64,000 nucleotides of DNA, taken from positions 32,802-96,801 of the forward strand of contig NZ_JACHEP010000010.1 of NCBI RefSeq assembly GCF_014201465.1, in the 5' to 3' direction. The position numbers and the translations under genes were made by a program. Positions 8,860 to 17,729 of the stretch are shown here, in pieces. This stretch comes from Anoxybacteroides tepidamans. Lineage in GTDB: Bacteria > Bacillota > Bacilli > Bacillales > Anoxybacillaceae. Position 1 is the first letter of the stretch. Each line of letters begins with the position of its first letter. A model generated the notes under the pieces. That model was given only the letters and a program-made list of their open reading frames with translations. It made no database searches and had not been told where the DNA came from.

Positions 8860-8927
8860 TTGTTTTTTTTTTAAAGTGGTCATATAATTTGAGTCAGTAG
8901 TAATTATCATACGGTCATCAGATGACC
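8860..8927 (+). promoter_or_regulatory. lutP promoter with LutR operator
   Basis: A sigma-A promoter TTGTTT (8860-8865), 17-base spacer, TATAAT (8883-8888). A perfect 15-bp palindrome GGTCATC-A-GATGACC lies at 8913-8927, about 20-30 bases after the predicted start site. This layout suits repression by LutR acting as a roadblock. Confidence 0.75.
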
Positions 8928-8975
8928 TAATTATTATTTAGGGGATCACACGGTTAAACAAAAGGGGAGGTTTTT

Positions 8976-10661
8976 TTGAGTATGCAGTGGAAACAAGATT
9001 TTACGCCAATCGCTGATAATTTGGCATTATCGGCAGTCATTGCTCTTATTCCGATTTTATATTTCTTTTGGGCGTTAGCCGTGAAGCGGATGAAAGGGTA
9101 TATGGCAGGATTAACTACATTGCTTGTTGCGTTGGTTGTGGCTGTAATCGCTTACAAAATGCCGGTTGGAATGGCTGTCATGTCCGTGACGCAAGGAGCC
9201 GTTTACGGGTTGCTGCCAATCGGATGGATTATCATTACGTCTGTGTTTTTGTATAAATTAACCGTGAAAACAGGGCAATTTGATACGATTCGCAACTCGG
9301 TGTTGTCGATTACGGAAGACCGGCGTTTACAGGCATTGTTGATAGCGTTTTCATTCGGAGCGTTTCTTGAAGGGGCAGCCGGATTTGGAGCGCCGGTCGC
9401 GATTTCCGCGGCGTTGCTTGTTGGTTTGGGGTTTCATCCGTTATATGCAGCTGGAATTTGTTTAATTGCTAATACGGCGCCTGTTGCGTTCGGGGCGATC
9501 GGGATTCCGATTACAGCAGTAGCAGGTCCGACCGGCATCCCGGCTATGGAAATTTCAAAAATGGTCGGTCGCCAGTTGCCATTTTTATCTGTATTTATTC
9601 CGTTTTACCTAGTGCTTATTATGGCTGGATGGAAAAAGACAGTGGAAGTATTGCCGGCGATTTTAGTATCGGGAATTTCATTTGCCATTACTCAGTATGT
9701 CAGCTCGAACTTTTTAGGTCCTGAGTTGCCAGATATTTTATCGGCGTTAGTTTCATTGGTTGCATTAACGATTTTCTTGAAAGTTTGGAAGCCGAAAACG
9801 ATTTATCGTTTTGCATCGGAAGCTCATTCGGAAGTAGCGGCAGCGGTTCAAGTGCAAAAAACGCATACGAGCGGCGAAGTATTGAAAGCATGGTCTCCGT
9901 TTTTAGTGTTAACCGCTTTCATTTCGATTTGGGGAATTCCGCAAGTCAAAGCGGCATTGACGGGGCATTATGAAGGAACGAACAGCATATTGAAAGCGCT
10001 CAACACATTAGGACATTATTTCACATTTATGCCGGAAGTTCCTGGGCTAAGCAATAAAATTATCGGTGCAAGCGGTCAGCCAATTCCGGCTGTATATAAA
10101 TTGGAAGTGTTAGGGGCAGCTGGAACAGCGATTTTGTTGGCAGCGATTGTGACGAAATTTATTGTAAATATCTCTTGGAAAGAATGGACAGCGACATTTG
10201 GTGAAACGTTAAATGAACTGAAGTTTCCGATTGTTACGATTGCTTCTGTTGTTGGTTTTGCCTATGTAACAAACGCTTCTGGTATGAGCACAACACTCGG
10301 TATGACATTGGCAAAAACAGGTTCGCTCTTTGCTTTCTTCTCGCCGTTCCTCGGCTGGTTAGGGGTGTTTATTACAGGTTCAGATACGTCGTCCAACTTA
10401 TTATTCGGAAACTTACAAAAAGTTACTGCCACTTCAATCGGAATGGATCCTGTCCTTGCGATTGCAGCAAACTCATCCGGTGGGGTCGTCGGAAAAATGA
10501 TTTCGCCGCAATCGATTGCAGTTGCTTGTGCAGCTGTAGGTTTAGCCGGCAAAGAGTCGGACTTATTCCGCTTTACGATTAAGCATAGTATTTTCTTAAT
10601 TATTTTGATTGGCATTTTGACATTTTTGCAATCGAATGTTTTATCGTGGATGATTCCTTAA
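8976..10661 (+). CDS. lutP: L-lactate permease
   Basis: A 561-residue LctP-family proton-coupled lactate importer with about 13 membrane segments. The family core GAFLEGAAGFGAPVAIS (near residues 127-145) and the C-terminal GSDTSSNLLFGNLQ and NSSGGVVGKMISPQS motifs are intact. AAAGGGGAGG at 8961-8970 fits TTG 8976 (spacing 5); ATG 8982 is an alternative with spacing 11. It is transcribed divergently from lutR and lutABC under a LutR operator, so uptake and oxidation should be induced together. A long hairpin terminator separates it from glcD. Glycolate is a known secondary substrate of this family. Confidence 0.92.
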   Translation: MSMQWKQDFTPIADNLALSAVIALIPILYFFWALAVKRMKGYMAGLTTLLVALVVAVIAYKMPVGMAVMSVTQGAVYGLLPIGWIIITSVFLYKLTVKTGQFDTIRNSVLSITEDRRLQALLIAFSFGAFLEGAAGFGAPVAISAALLVGLGFHPLYAAGICLIANTAPVAFGAIGIPITAVAGPTGIPAMEISKMVGRQLPFLSVFIPFYLVLIMAGWKKTVEVLPAILVSGISFAITQYVSSNFLGPELPDILSALVSLVALTIFLKVWKPKTIYRFASEAHSEVAAAVQVQKTHTSGEVLKAWSPFLVLTAFISIWGIPQVKAALTGHYEGTNSILKALNTLGHYFTFMPEVPGLSNKIIGASGQPIPAVYKLEVLGAAGTAILLAAIVTKFIVNISWKEWTATFGETLNELKFPIVTIASVVGFAYVTNASGMSTTLGMTLAKTGSLFAFFSPFLGWLGVFITGSDTSSNLLFGNLQKVTATSIGMDPVLAIAANSSGGVVGKMISPQSIAVACAAVGLAGKESDLFRFTIKHSIFLIILIGILTFLQSNVLSWMIP

Positions 10662-10670
10662 TTTTTTTAG

Positions 10671-10729
10671 AAAAAGGGCGTTCATACATAGAGGAACAAT
10701 GGTTTTCTCTATGTAATGAGTCCCTTTTT
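10671..10729 (+). terminator. Extended hairpin terminator after lutP
   Basis: AAAAAGGG (10671-10678) pairs with CCCTTTTT (10722-10729), and inside it ACATAGAG (10686-10693) pairs with CTCTATGT (10707-10714). A T-rich end follows. It separates lutP from glcD. Confidence 0.7.
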
Positions 10730-10777
10730 CCCTTTAGATGCATATTAGGAAAAGTGCAAAGGAAAGGATGAGAGCCG

Positions 10778-12190
10778 TTGATTTCAGAAAAAGTAAAACA
10801 ATCGTTCATCCGTATCGTTGGTTCTGAGAATTACGATGATTCGAAAGCAGGAAGGCTTGTCTATTCGTACGATGCCACTCCGCAGTTTCAGTCGCTTCCT
10901 GATGCGGTCATTGCGCCAAGGAATACGAAAGAAGTTTCCGAGATTGTGAAAATTTGCAATGAGCATCGCATTCCGCTCGTTCCGCGCGGTTCCGGCACGA
11001 ATCTTTGCGCAGGAACATGTCCAATTGAAGGCGGAGTCGTACTCGTTTTTAAACATATGAACAAAATTTTAGAAATCGATGAAGAAAATTTGACGGTAAC
11101 GGTTCAACCGGGAGTGATTACGCAAGATTTGATCAAGGCGGTGGAGGAGAAAGGGCTGTTTTATCCTCCAGATCCGAGTTCGATGAAAATTTCCACAATT
11201 GGCGGCAATATCAATGAAAATTCCGGCGGATTGCGCGGTTTAAAGTACGGAGTAACCCGTGATTATGTGATGGCGCTGGAAGTTGTGCTGGCGAATGGAG
11301 ATATCATTCGGACAGGCGGAAAATTAGCAAAAGATGTGGCAGGATATGATTTAACGCGCTTGTTTGTCGGTTCGGAAGGCACGCTTGGTGTTATTACCGA
11401 AGCAACGTTAAAGCTGATTCCGATGCCAGAAACGAAAAAAACAATGCTTGCCCTTTATCAAGATTTAGAAGCAGCCGCTCGTTCGGTTTCCAAAATTATC
11501 GCTAATAAAATCATTCCAACGACGCTTGAATTTCTTGATCAGCCAACGCTTGCAGTGGTGGAAGATTATGCGCGGATTGGGTTGCCGACCAATGTAAAAG
11601 CCGTTCTTCTCATTGAACAAGACGGACCATATGAAGTAGTAGAGCGCGATATGAAGAAAATGGCGGAAATTTGCCAAGAAGAGCAAGCCGTGTCTGTACA
11701 AATCGCTCGCTCAGAAGCGGAAGCAGATGCGCTTCGTACAGCTCGACGTTCCGCTTTATCAGCACTTGCTCGATTGAAACCGACTACGATTTTGGAAGAT
11801 GCCACAGTGCCGCGCTCGGAAATTGCCAAAATGGTTAAAGCGATCAATGAAATTGCTGAAAAATACAACGTGAAAATTTGTACATTTGGCCATGCTGGAG
11901 ATGGAAATCTCCATCCAACATGTCCGACAGATGTGCGCGATCGCGAAGAAATTGAACGGGTTGAAAAAGCGTTTGAAGAAATTTTCGCCAAAGCGATTGA
12001 GCTTGGCGGCACGATTACAGGAGAGCATGGCGTCGGTGCGATGAAGGCTCCTTACTTGGAATGGAAGCTAGGCAAAGAAGGGATCGAGGCGATGAAGGCG
12101 ATCAAGCAGGCTTTAGATCCGAATGGCATTATGAATCCCGGGAAAATATTTGCGAAAAGTGAACGCAAACGTGTGGTGGTGACGAGATGA
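10778..12190 (+). CDS. glcD: Glycolate (2-hydroxyacid) oxidase FAD subunit
   Basis: A 470-residue FAD-linked oxidase of the GlcD / D-lactate dehydrogenase family. The FAD-binding PCMH domain has PLVPRGSGTNLCAGT and the GGNINENSGGLRGLKYG loop (residues of about 65-150). The C-terminal cap has the metal/substrate motif FGHAGDGNLHP and ends GEHGVGAMK. The start is TTG at 10778 after GGAAAGGATGAG. It overlaps glcF by four bases (ATGA), so the two are co-translated. The pair resembles B. subtilis YsfC-YsfD; no separate GlcE-like gene is present. Glycolate or D-lactate could be the substrate. Confidence 0.85.
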   Translation: MISEKVKQSFIRIVGSENYDDSKAGRLVYSYDATPQFQSLPDAVIAPRNTKEVSEIVKICNEHRIPLVPRGSGTNLCAGTCPIEGGVVLVFKHMNKILEIDEENLTVTVQPGVITQDLIKAVEEKGLFYPPDPSSMKISTIGGNINENSGGLRGLKYGVTRDYVMALEVVLANGDIIRTGGKLAKDVAGYDLTRLFVGSEGTLGVITEATLKLIPMPETKKTMLALYQDLEAAARSVSKIIANKIIPTTLEFLDQPTLAVVEDYARIGLPTNVKAVLLIEQDGPYEVVERDMKKMAEICQEEQAVSVQIARSEAEADALRTARRSALSALARLKPTTILEDATVPRSEIAKMVKAINEIAEKYNVKICTFGHAGDGNLHPTCPTDVRDREEIERVEKAFEEIFAKAIELGGTITGEHGVGAMKAPYLEWKLGKEGIEAMKAIKQALDPNGIMNPGKIFAKSERKRVVVTR

Positions 12191-13509
12191 CAACAGCAAA
12201 AGAACGAGCAACTATTCAGCAACAATTCCAAACAAGAATGAATGAAGACGAACTGATGAACTGCATGCGCTGCGGATTTTGTTTGCCGACATGTCCGACG
12301 TATATCGAATCTGGATTTCAAGAGTCACATTCACCGCGAGGGCGTATCGCTCTCATGAAAGCCGTTGTGGACGGGTTGATTGAACCGGACGAAGATGTTG
12401 AGCGATCGCTCAATATGTGTCTTGGCTGCCGAGCATGTGAACCGGTTTGTCCTTCCGGCGTCCGTTACGGCCATTTACTTGAAGAAGCGCGTGATATTAT
12501 TGCACAAAATAAAAAGTACTCTTTATTTGTTCGAATCATTCGTAAAATCGTTTTTAGCGGGCTGTTTCCGCATCAAAACCGCATGCGCCTATTAACAGCG
12601 TTGGTCGGTTTTTATCAGCGTTCTGGACTGCAATCGCTCGCACGCCGGTTCGGTCTATTAAATCTGCTGCCGCGCCATCTTACAACAATGGAAAAAGTGC
12701 TGCCAACGGTGCCGACATGGAAAGAAATGAACGACCGTCCGAAGCAGCTTACACCTCAAGGAATAAAAAAACGACGTGTTGCTTTCTTTACAGGATGCTT
12801 GATGGATACGATGTTTATGAAAACAAATGATGCAACGATGGAGCTGTTGCAACGAGCAGGATGCGAAGTGGTGATTCCTCCTGCGCAAGCGTGCTGCGGG
12901 GCGCTACATGGCCATGGCGGGGAAAAACATCAAGCAAAAGAACTAGCGAAGCGAAACATCGAAGCGTTCGAACAATTGAACGTTGACTATATCGTGACCA
13001 ATGCAGGCGGGTGTGGGGCGTTTTTAGTAGAATACGATCATTTACTGAAAGATGATGCTGATTGGGCGGAGAGAGCGAAAGCATTTACTAGAAAAATAAA
13101 AGATATTTCGGAAGTTTTAGTGGAATTGAATTTTCATGAGACGAAATTAAAAGTAAAACCGCAAGTTGTGACATATCAAGATTCTTGCCATTTGCGCAAT
13201 GTGATGAAAGTAGCCAATGCTCCAAGGCAGTTGTTGCAAGCAATAGAGGGAGCGGAATTTCGCGAGATGAAAGACGCCGATCGTTGTTGCGGTTCGGCTG
13301 GTATTTATAATATTGTGGAACCGGAAATGTCGATGCAAATTCTTGATTATAAAATGCAAATGGCCAAGCAGACGAAAGCGACGACAATCGTCACTGCCAA
13401 TCCAGGTTGTCTTTTGCAAATGAAGCTGGGAATTGAAAGGGAAGGACTGTCTTCTCATATGCGTGCGGTTCATATTGTCGATTTTCTTTTAGAAGCATCA
13501 GGGGAATAA
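12187..13509 (+). CDS. glcF: Glycolate oxidase iron-sulfur subunit
   Basis: A 440-residue electron-transfer partner of GlcD. Two N-terminal [4Fe-4S] motifs (CMRCGFCLPTCPT and CLGCRACEPVCPSG, residues of about 24-90) precede two CCG domains (CCGALHGHGG and DRCCGSAGIYN), the standard GlcF layout. The ATG overlaps the glcD stop. A terminator follows at 13613. CCG domains like these are also in LutA, so the two neighbouring hydroxyacid oxidation systems use related electron carriers. Confidence 0.88.
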   Translation: MTTAKERATIQQQFQTRMNEDELMNCMRCGFCLPTCPTYIESGFQESHSPRGRIALMKAVVDGLIEPDEDVERSLNMCLGCRACEPVCPSGVRYGHLLEEARDIIAQNKKYSLFVRIIRKIVFSGLFPHQNRMRLLTALVGFYQRSGLQSLARRFGLLNLLPRHLTTMEKVLPTVPTWKEMNDRPKQLTPQGIKKRRVAFFTGCLMDTMFMKTNDATMELLQRAGCEVVIPPAQACCGALHGHGGEKHQAKELAKRNIEAFEQLNVDYIVTNAGGCGAFLVEYDHLLKDDADWAERAKAFTRKIKDISEVLVELNFHETKLKVKPQVVTYQDSCHLRNVMKVANAPRQLLQAIEGAEFREMKDADRCCGSAGIYNIVEPEMSMQILDYKMQMAKQTKATTIVTANPGCLLQMKLGIEREGLSSHMRAVHIVDFLLEASGE

Positions 13510-13612
13510 AAAATTTTGATTTCCATGAGTATGAAATTATTGAAAATCGGGCAAAAATAATTATGTAAAGTTTTCCAAGTATTCCCCCGATCCCCTATAA
13601 TTATGTGGAAAC

Positions 13613-13640
13613 CCCTTCGAATTTCGAAGGGTTATTTTTT
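13613..13640 (+). terminator. Terminator of glcDF
   Basis: Inverted repeat CCCTTCGAA / TTCGAAGGG followed by TTATTTTTTTT. It lies about 100 bases after the glcF stop. Confidence 0.75.
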
Positions 13641-13828
13641 TTGAAAACAAAAAACTCTCTCTATAATTTTGAACGATTTTCAATAAAATTAACATGATTG
13701 TTCGGCCAAAAATCCGTTATAATAAAATGGAAAATGTCAAAGTATGTCGAAGAAATAGGGCGGATGAGGGGAGAAGTCTGCCTATCATTCAGTTTATAAT
13801 ATATAATAAAAAACTCATGGTGAGCGCT

Positions 13829-16173
13829 ATGTTATCTAAAACGATCGAATATATGATATTCATAATCGTTATTCTACTGATCATCATGTTTGTGCAGCAT
13901 CAAATGAACCGGCTGATTCAAACGAAATTAAAGCTGTCGTTGTTTCAAATAGCGCAGCGGTTGACGACGGTTTTTTATATCTTTATTTTTTTGCTATTAA
14001 TAGGTGGATTTTGGTACGTTAACCATTTGGAACAAGTTAAACATCAAGAATATGAACGATTTTCGAAATATTTTACAAGAGTATTTGCGTCGGAGCTAAT
14101 GCAAATGAACCATCATTTGCTTAATGATTCGACAAGCGAAACGAATGATACGTATATTCGCATTTTGCGTGCGATGACCCGCTGGCAGCATGAACATCCG
14201 GAAGTGCTCAGCATATATACATTGAAAAAAAGCAAAGATGGGAACAATTATTTTGTCGTCGCGCCAGCAACAGATTACAATCGTAACGGAAAAATTGATG
14301 GAAAAAAAGAACAACTTGTACCGATCGGAACAGTGTATAAAGAGCATATCCCAGAATTAGAGAGGGCGTTTCAAGGAAAATTCAGCATGGAAAAAGAGCC
14401 AAATTCGGATCAATGGGGAGAAAGCATTAGCGCCTTTTATCCGATATTCGATCAAAACGGAAAAGTCGATGCGGTATTTGGCATTGATTATAATGCAAAC
14501 GAATATAAAGCACAGATTGAGCGTGAGCGCAATAAAGGAATGGGGATTGTTTTTCTTGTGTTTCTTGTAAGTTATATTCTTTATTTATTGATTGTCTATA
14601 TCCGGTTGGAAAAGATATTGTTTAGAAAATACAGGGAAGAATTGGAGATTAGCCAGCATCGGTTTAAGCGGCTATCCGAAGTATCAATGGAAGGGATCAT
14701 TATTCATTCGGAAGGAAAAGTATTAGAAGTGAACGAGGCGGCGTGCCGGTTGTTTGGCTATACGGCGGATGAATTGATTCATATGCCGATCAAAGAACTT
14801 GTTGCTCCTGCTTCGTTGCAGGATTTAAAAACATCTCTTGGTGAAGAAGATATGCATGAAATGTATTTGCGGAAAAAAGACGGGGCGGTGTTCCCTGCGG
14901 AAATTCTTCGCCGTGAATACGAATACTATTCAAAAAAAGTCAATGTGACAGCGATCCGCGATATTACAGAGCGAAAAAAGCATGAAGAAAGAATGCATTA
15001 CATTGCTTTCCATGATGATTTGACAGGATTGCCGAATAAAGAACTACTGCATCGAGTGTTGACGGAAAAAATAGAAGAAGCGCGCAGCCAACGGACAAAA
15101 AGGCAATCGGCGAAGAAAACATTTTAGGAAGATGGGGAGGCCATGAATTTGTTTTAATTTTGCCTTATATTGAAAAAGAAGAACAAGCGAAAGAGCTTAG
15201 CTATCAACTGATTGAAATGATGGAAGACCCGATCATTGTGAACGAACAAGAATTTTTTATGACGTTGAAAATGGGAATCAGCCTCTATCCGAAAGACGGC
15301 GATGATAGCAAGACGTTAATTCGCAAAGCCGATATTGCTAGATACGAACTTTCGAAAAAAGCGATTAGCCAATTTCGCTTCTTTGAAAAGCAAATGAACC
15401 GGACGATTCATGAAAAAATCCAGATGGAGCGGGAATTGCGAAAGGCGCTCGAGTCAGGAGAATTTGAGCTTTACTACCAGCCGCAAATTCAGCTAACGAC
15501 AGGGCAGGTCGTCGGAATGGAGGCGCTTATTCGCTGGAATCACCCGGAGAAGGGCATGATTCCCCCGAATAAATTCATTCCAATTGCTGAAGAAACAGGG
15601 CTCATCATTCCGATTAATGAATGGGTGATGGAAACGGCATGCTGCCAAACGAAGCAACTTTTAGATCAATATCCATTTTTATCGGTCTCCGTGAATTTAT
15701 CACCGTATGAATTTGAAAGCAGGCGGCTCGTTTATAAACTTGTCAAAATACTTGAAAAAACGAATTTACCGCCGCATTGCCTCGATGTAGAAATTACGGA
15801 ACGAATGACGATGGACACGGAAAAAGCGATTCCGATTTTGAAGCGGCTGAAATTGGTTGGCGTCACGATTAGTATTGATGATTTTGGGACGGGGTATAGC
15901 TCTTTAAGCTATTTAAAAAAATTACCGATTGATCGGCTGAAAATCGACCGTTCGTTTGTCCAAAATATTCAAGAGGAAAAAGAAGCGGTTTTACCTGCCA
16001 TTATTTCACTCGGGCATAATATTGGTGTGAAGGTGTTGGCAGAAGGGGTAGAAACAGAACAAGAAGTCGCTTACTTGAAAGAAAAGCAATGTGATGAAGT
16101 GCAAGGCTACTATTATGCTAAACCGCTTCCTTATCACGATTTAGTGAAATTTTTAGAGGAACATAAAAAATGA
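13829..16173 (+). pseudogene. Membrane sensor PAS-GGDEF-EAL protein, broken inside GGDEF
   Basis: The first frame (13829-15127) encodes two N-terminal membrane helices, an extracytoplasmic sensor region, a third helix (near residue 230) and a PAS domain. It then starts GGDEF (FHDDLTGLPNKELLHR) and stops after an unrelated tail. The sequence resumes in another frame before 15100 with KAIGEENILGRWGGHEF and continues to 16173 through a complete EAL domain: EALIRW, EITER, DDFGTGYSS, LKIDRSF and AEGVET are all present. About 35-45 GGDEF residues between RSQRTK and KAIGEEN are missing and the frame has shifted. The GGDEF motif itself is the degenerate GGHEF. An alternative upstream start is 13694. 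An ATG at 15160 could start a free EAL-containing protein of 337 residues with no good ribosome site. Confidence 0.8.
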
Positions 16174-16202
16174 AAAACTACGACCGTTAAAGGTGGATAA
16201 AA

Positions 16203-16574
16203 ATGGATATCATTTGGAAAATTGCTGAAGAAAAAATACGCGAGGCGATGGAAAACGGGGAATTTGATGACTTGCCCGGCTTTGGGAAACCGCTCGAGAT
16301 CGACGATTTGTCACATATTCCGGAAGAGTTGCGCATCGGCTACTTGATGTTAAAAAATGCTGGCTACGTTTCTGAAGAAGTCAATTTGAAAAAAGAGCTG
16401 ATGACAATAGAGGATTTGCTTCGTTGTTGTGAAGATGAAAAAGAAAAAGAACAATTAATGCGCAAACTGAATGAAAAATTAGTGCGTTGGAATGCGTTGA
16501 TGAAGAAGCGAAATAAAACTAATTCGGTTGCATTGAGGGAGTATCAACAGAGAATTGATGATAAATTCAGATAA
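16203..16574 (+). CDS. DUF1992 (DnaJ-C28 type) domain protein
   Basis: A 123-residue soluble protein. Its first 70 residues (IAEEKIREAMENGEFDDLPG.GKPL…, PEELRIGYLMLKNAGYVSEE) are the DUF1992 domain, found in E. coli YhdN and fused to J domains in DNAJC28 of animals. The rest is a charged helical tail. The start is supported by AAAGGTGG about 5 bases upstream of ATG. It lies 29 bases after the EAL pseudogene and is closed by its own terminator. Biochemical function is not known. Confidence 0.8.
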   Translation: MDIIWKIAEEKIREAMENGEFDDLPGFGKPLEIDDLSHIPEELRIGYLMLKNAGYVSEEVNLKKELMTIEDLLRCCEDEKEKEQLMRKLNEKLVRWNALMKKRNKTNSVALREYQQRIDDKFR

Positions 16575-16605
16575 TTATATTCAAAATTGGAGATTCGCAT
16601 ATACT

Positions 16606-16637
16606 AAAGCTTACTGTTTTAAACAGTAGGCTTTTTT
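16606..16637 (+). terminator. Rho-independent terminator
   Basis: AAGC-TACTGTTT pairs with AAACAGTA-GCTT across a short loop, then a T6 run. It ends the DUF1992 transcript. Confidence 0.75.
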
Positions 16638-16707
16638 ATCAATTATCAGTTAAAGAGATTTGATTTATAAATGACCCGTCGAACAAATAAGGAGTGATAA
16701 GTAAGAG

Positions 16708-17325
16708 ATGAGCTATCCAATTATGTTAGATATGACGAATAAACAAGCCGTTGTCGTTGGTGGTGGAAAAGTGGCGGAACGAAAAATACGCGGTTTAAAA
16801 GAAGCAAATGCGAACGTTGTTGTGGTTGCTCCAGAGATAACAGAGTACATTCAACAGCTCGCTGATGAAGGAGCGCTCGTTTGGCGGAAAAAATATTTTT
16901 CACCGGACGATGTGGAAGATGCATTTTTAATTATTGCCGCAACGAATAACCGAGAAGTAAACAAAGCGGTGGCCCAAGCAGCCCAGCCATATCAGTTAAT
17001 TAACGTTGTCGATACATCGGCACAATCTAACTTTTACGTGCCATCGATTGTAAGGCGTGGCAAGTTAACGATCGCTGTTTCAACAGAAGGGGCAAGTCCG
17101 ACATTGGCGAAAAAAATAAGTCGGGAAATCGCCGAAATGTATGACGAAGACTATGGGAACTATATCGATTTTCTTTACGAGTGCCGGCAATACATTTTGC
17201 AGAATGTGGGTGACTCACACAAAAAACAGCAGCTCCTTCAAGCCATCACCGATGAGGAGTTTCGAAAGGGTGCAAATTGGGAAAAGGAATTTCAGAAGTT
17301 GTTTGAGCAGGTTATGGGAGAATGA
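16708..17325 (+). CDS. sirC: Precorrin-2 dehydrogenase (siroheme synthesis)
   Basis: A 205-residue NAD-dependent enzyme that oxidises precorrin-2 to sirohydrochlorin. The Rossmann motif VVVGGGKVAERKIRGL is at residues 15-30; AATNNREVN, NVVDTSAQSNFYVPS and ISTEGASPTLAK-type stretches follow in family order. Length is normal for stand-alone SirC (B. subtilis YlnF). AAGGAGTGA lies upstream of the ATG. Its pathway partners sumT and sirB lie about 14 kb away on the opposite strand in the cys operon, whereas in B. subtilis all three are adjacent. The structured repeat copy begins 10 bases after its stop. Confidence 0.85.
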   Translation: MSYPIMLDMTNKQAVVVGGGKVAERKIRGLKEANANVVVVAPEITEYIQQLADEGALVWRKKYFSPDDVEDAFLIIAATNNREVNKAVAQAAQPYQLINVVDTSAQSNFYVPSIVRRGKLTIAVSTEGASPTLAKKISREIAEMYDEDYGNYIDFLYECRQYILQNVGDSHKKQQLLQAITDEEFRKGANWEKEFQKLFEQVMGE

Positions 17326-17335
17326 CTCAGTAAAT

Positions 17336-17570
17336 TATATAAATACAACTGGGAGGTTTAGCTTATGGACTCGCTATTTTTTCGACTGTCGGCGGCAAGT
17401 GTGTGACTTGCCTTCGTCACGCCTTCGCGTGACAGAGGACCGAACAACCAACCGCTTCACAGACAAATGCATTTGTCTGGAAGCGGTGTTGTTCGGTCAC
17501 CCGACAGTCGAAACATACCGATTACTCCATAAAAGCCGAAAACGTTAAAGTTCCAAATTGCATTTATATA
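17336..17570 (+). repeat. Structured 235-bp mobile-type element, copy 1
   Basis: Near-identical to 39581-39820 and in the same orientation. The ends are imperfect inverted repeats of about 30 bp: the left end begins TATATAAATACAACTGGGAG and the complement of the right end begins TATATAAATGCAATTTGGAA. Inside, TTTCGACTGTCGG pairs with CCGACAGTCGAAA to close a junction of three hairpins: GGCAAGT/ACTTGCC, GTCACGC/GCGTGAC, and a 61-base arm built from GACCGAACAAC, CCGCTTC and the palindrome AGACAAATGCATTTGTCT. A GGGAGG ribosome site and a 13-codon ORF lie in the left part. It could be a MITE, a structured RNA gene, or both. A TA target duplication is possible but cannot be proven because the ends are TATA-rich. 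Confidence 0.8.
17365..17406 (+). CDS. 13-codon micro-ORF inside repeat copy 1
   Basis: GGGAGG at 17351-17356 precedes ATG 17365, which encodes MDSLFFRLSAASV and a TGA that falls in the first hairpin. Copy 2 encodes the same peptide with five additional codons after the ATG. Whether it is translated is not known; it could act as a leader peptide. Confidence 0.3.
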   Translation: MDSLFFRLSAASV

Positions 17571-17584
17571 AACCAATAGTATAT

Positions 17585-17645
17585 TTTTTGTCACTATGTA
17601 AAAATAAAGTGCGTACTTTCGAAAATAAATCATACATAGTATACT
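17585..17645 (+). promoter_or_regulatory. hxlAB promoter with HxlR-type operator
   Basis: Operator AAAGTGCGTACTTT (17606-17619) overlaps the -35 position, and TATACT (17640-17645) is the -10. A second conserved block TTTTTGTCACTA starts at 17585. The same operator, upstream block and -10 recur with identical distances (21 and 34 bases) before the alcohol dehydrogenase gene at 23189-23249. A weak -35 with an abutting site suits an activator such as HxlR. Confidence 0.7.
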
Positions 17646-17729
17646 GATCGCTGTACAAGCAATAAAAAATGCAAGAGACACGAATGCTTGTGCAACAAAC
17701 AATAAACTTTTATTAGGGGGGAAGAGTTC

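Noticed and set aside
17336..17570. Origin of the structured repeat from the IS630 element at 63714
   Set aside because: Both have TATA-rich ends, but beyond those few bases the visible IS end does not match the inverted repeat of the element. The full IS ends are not in the window.
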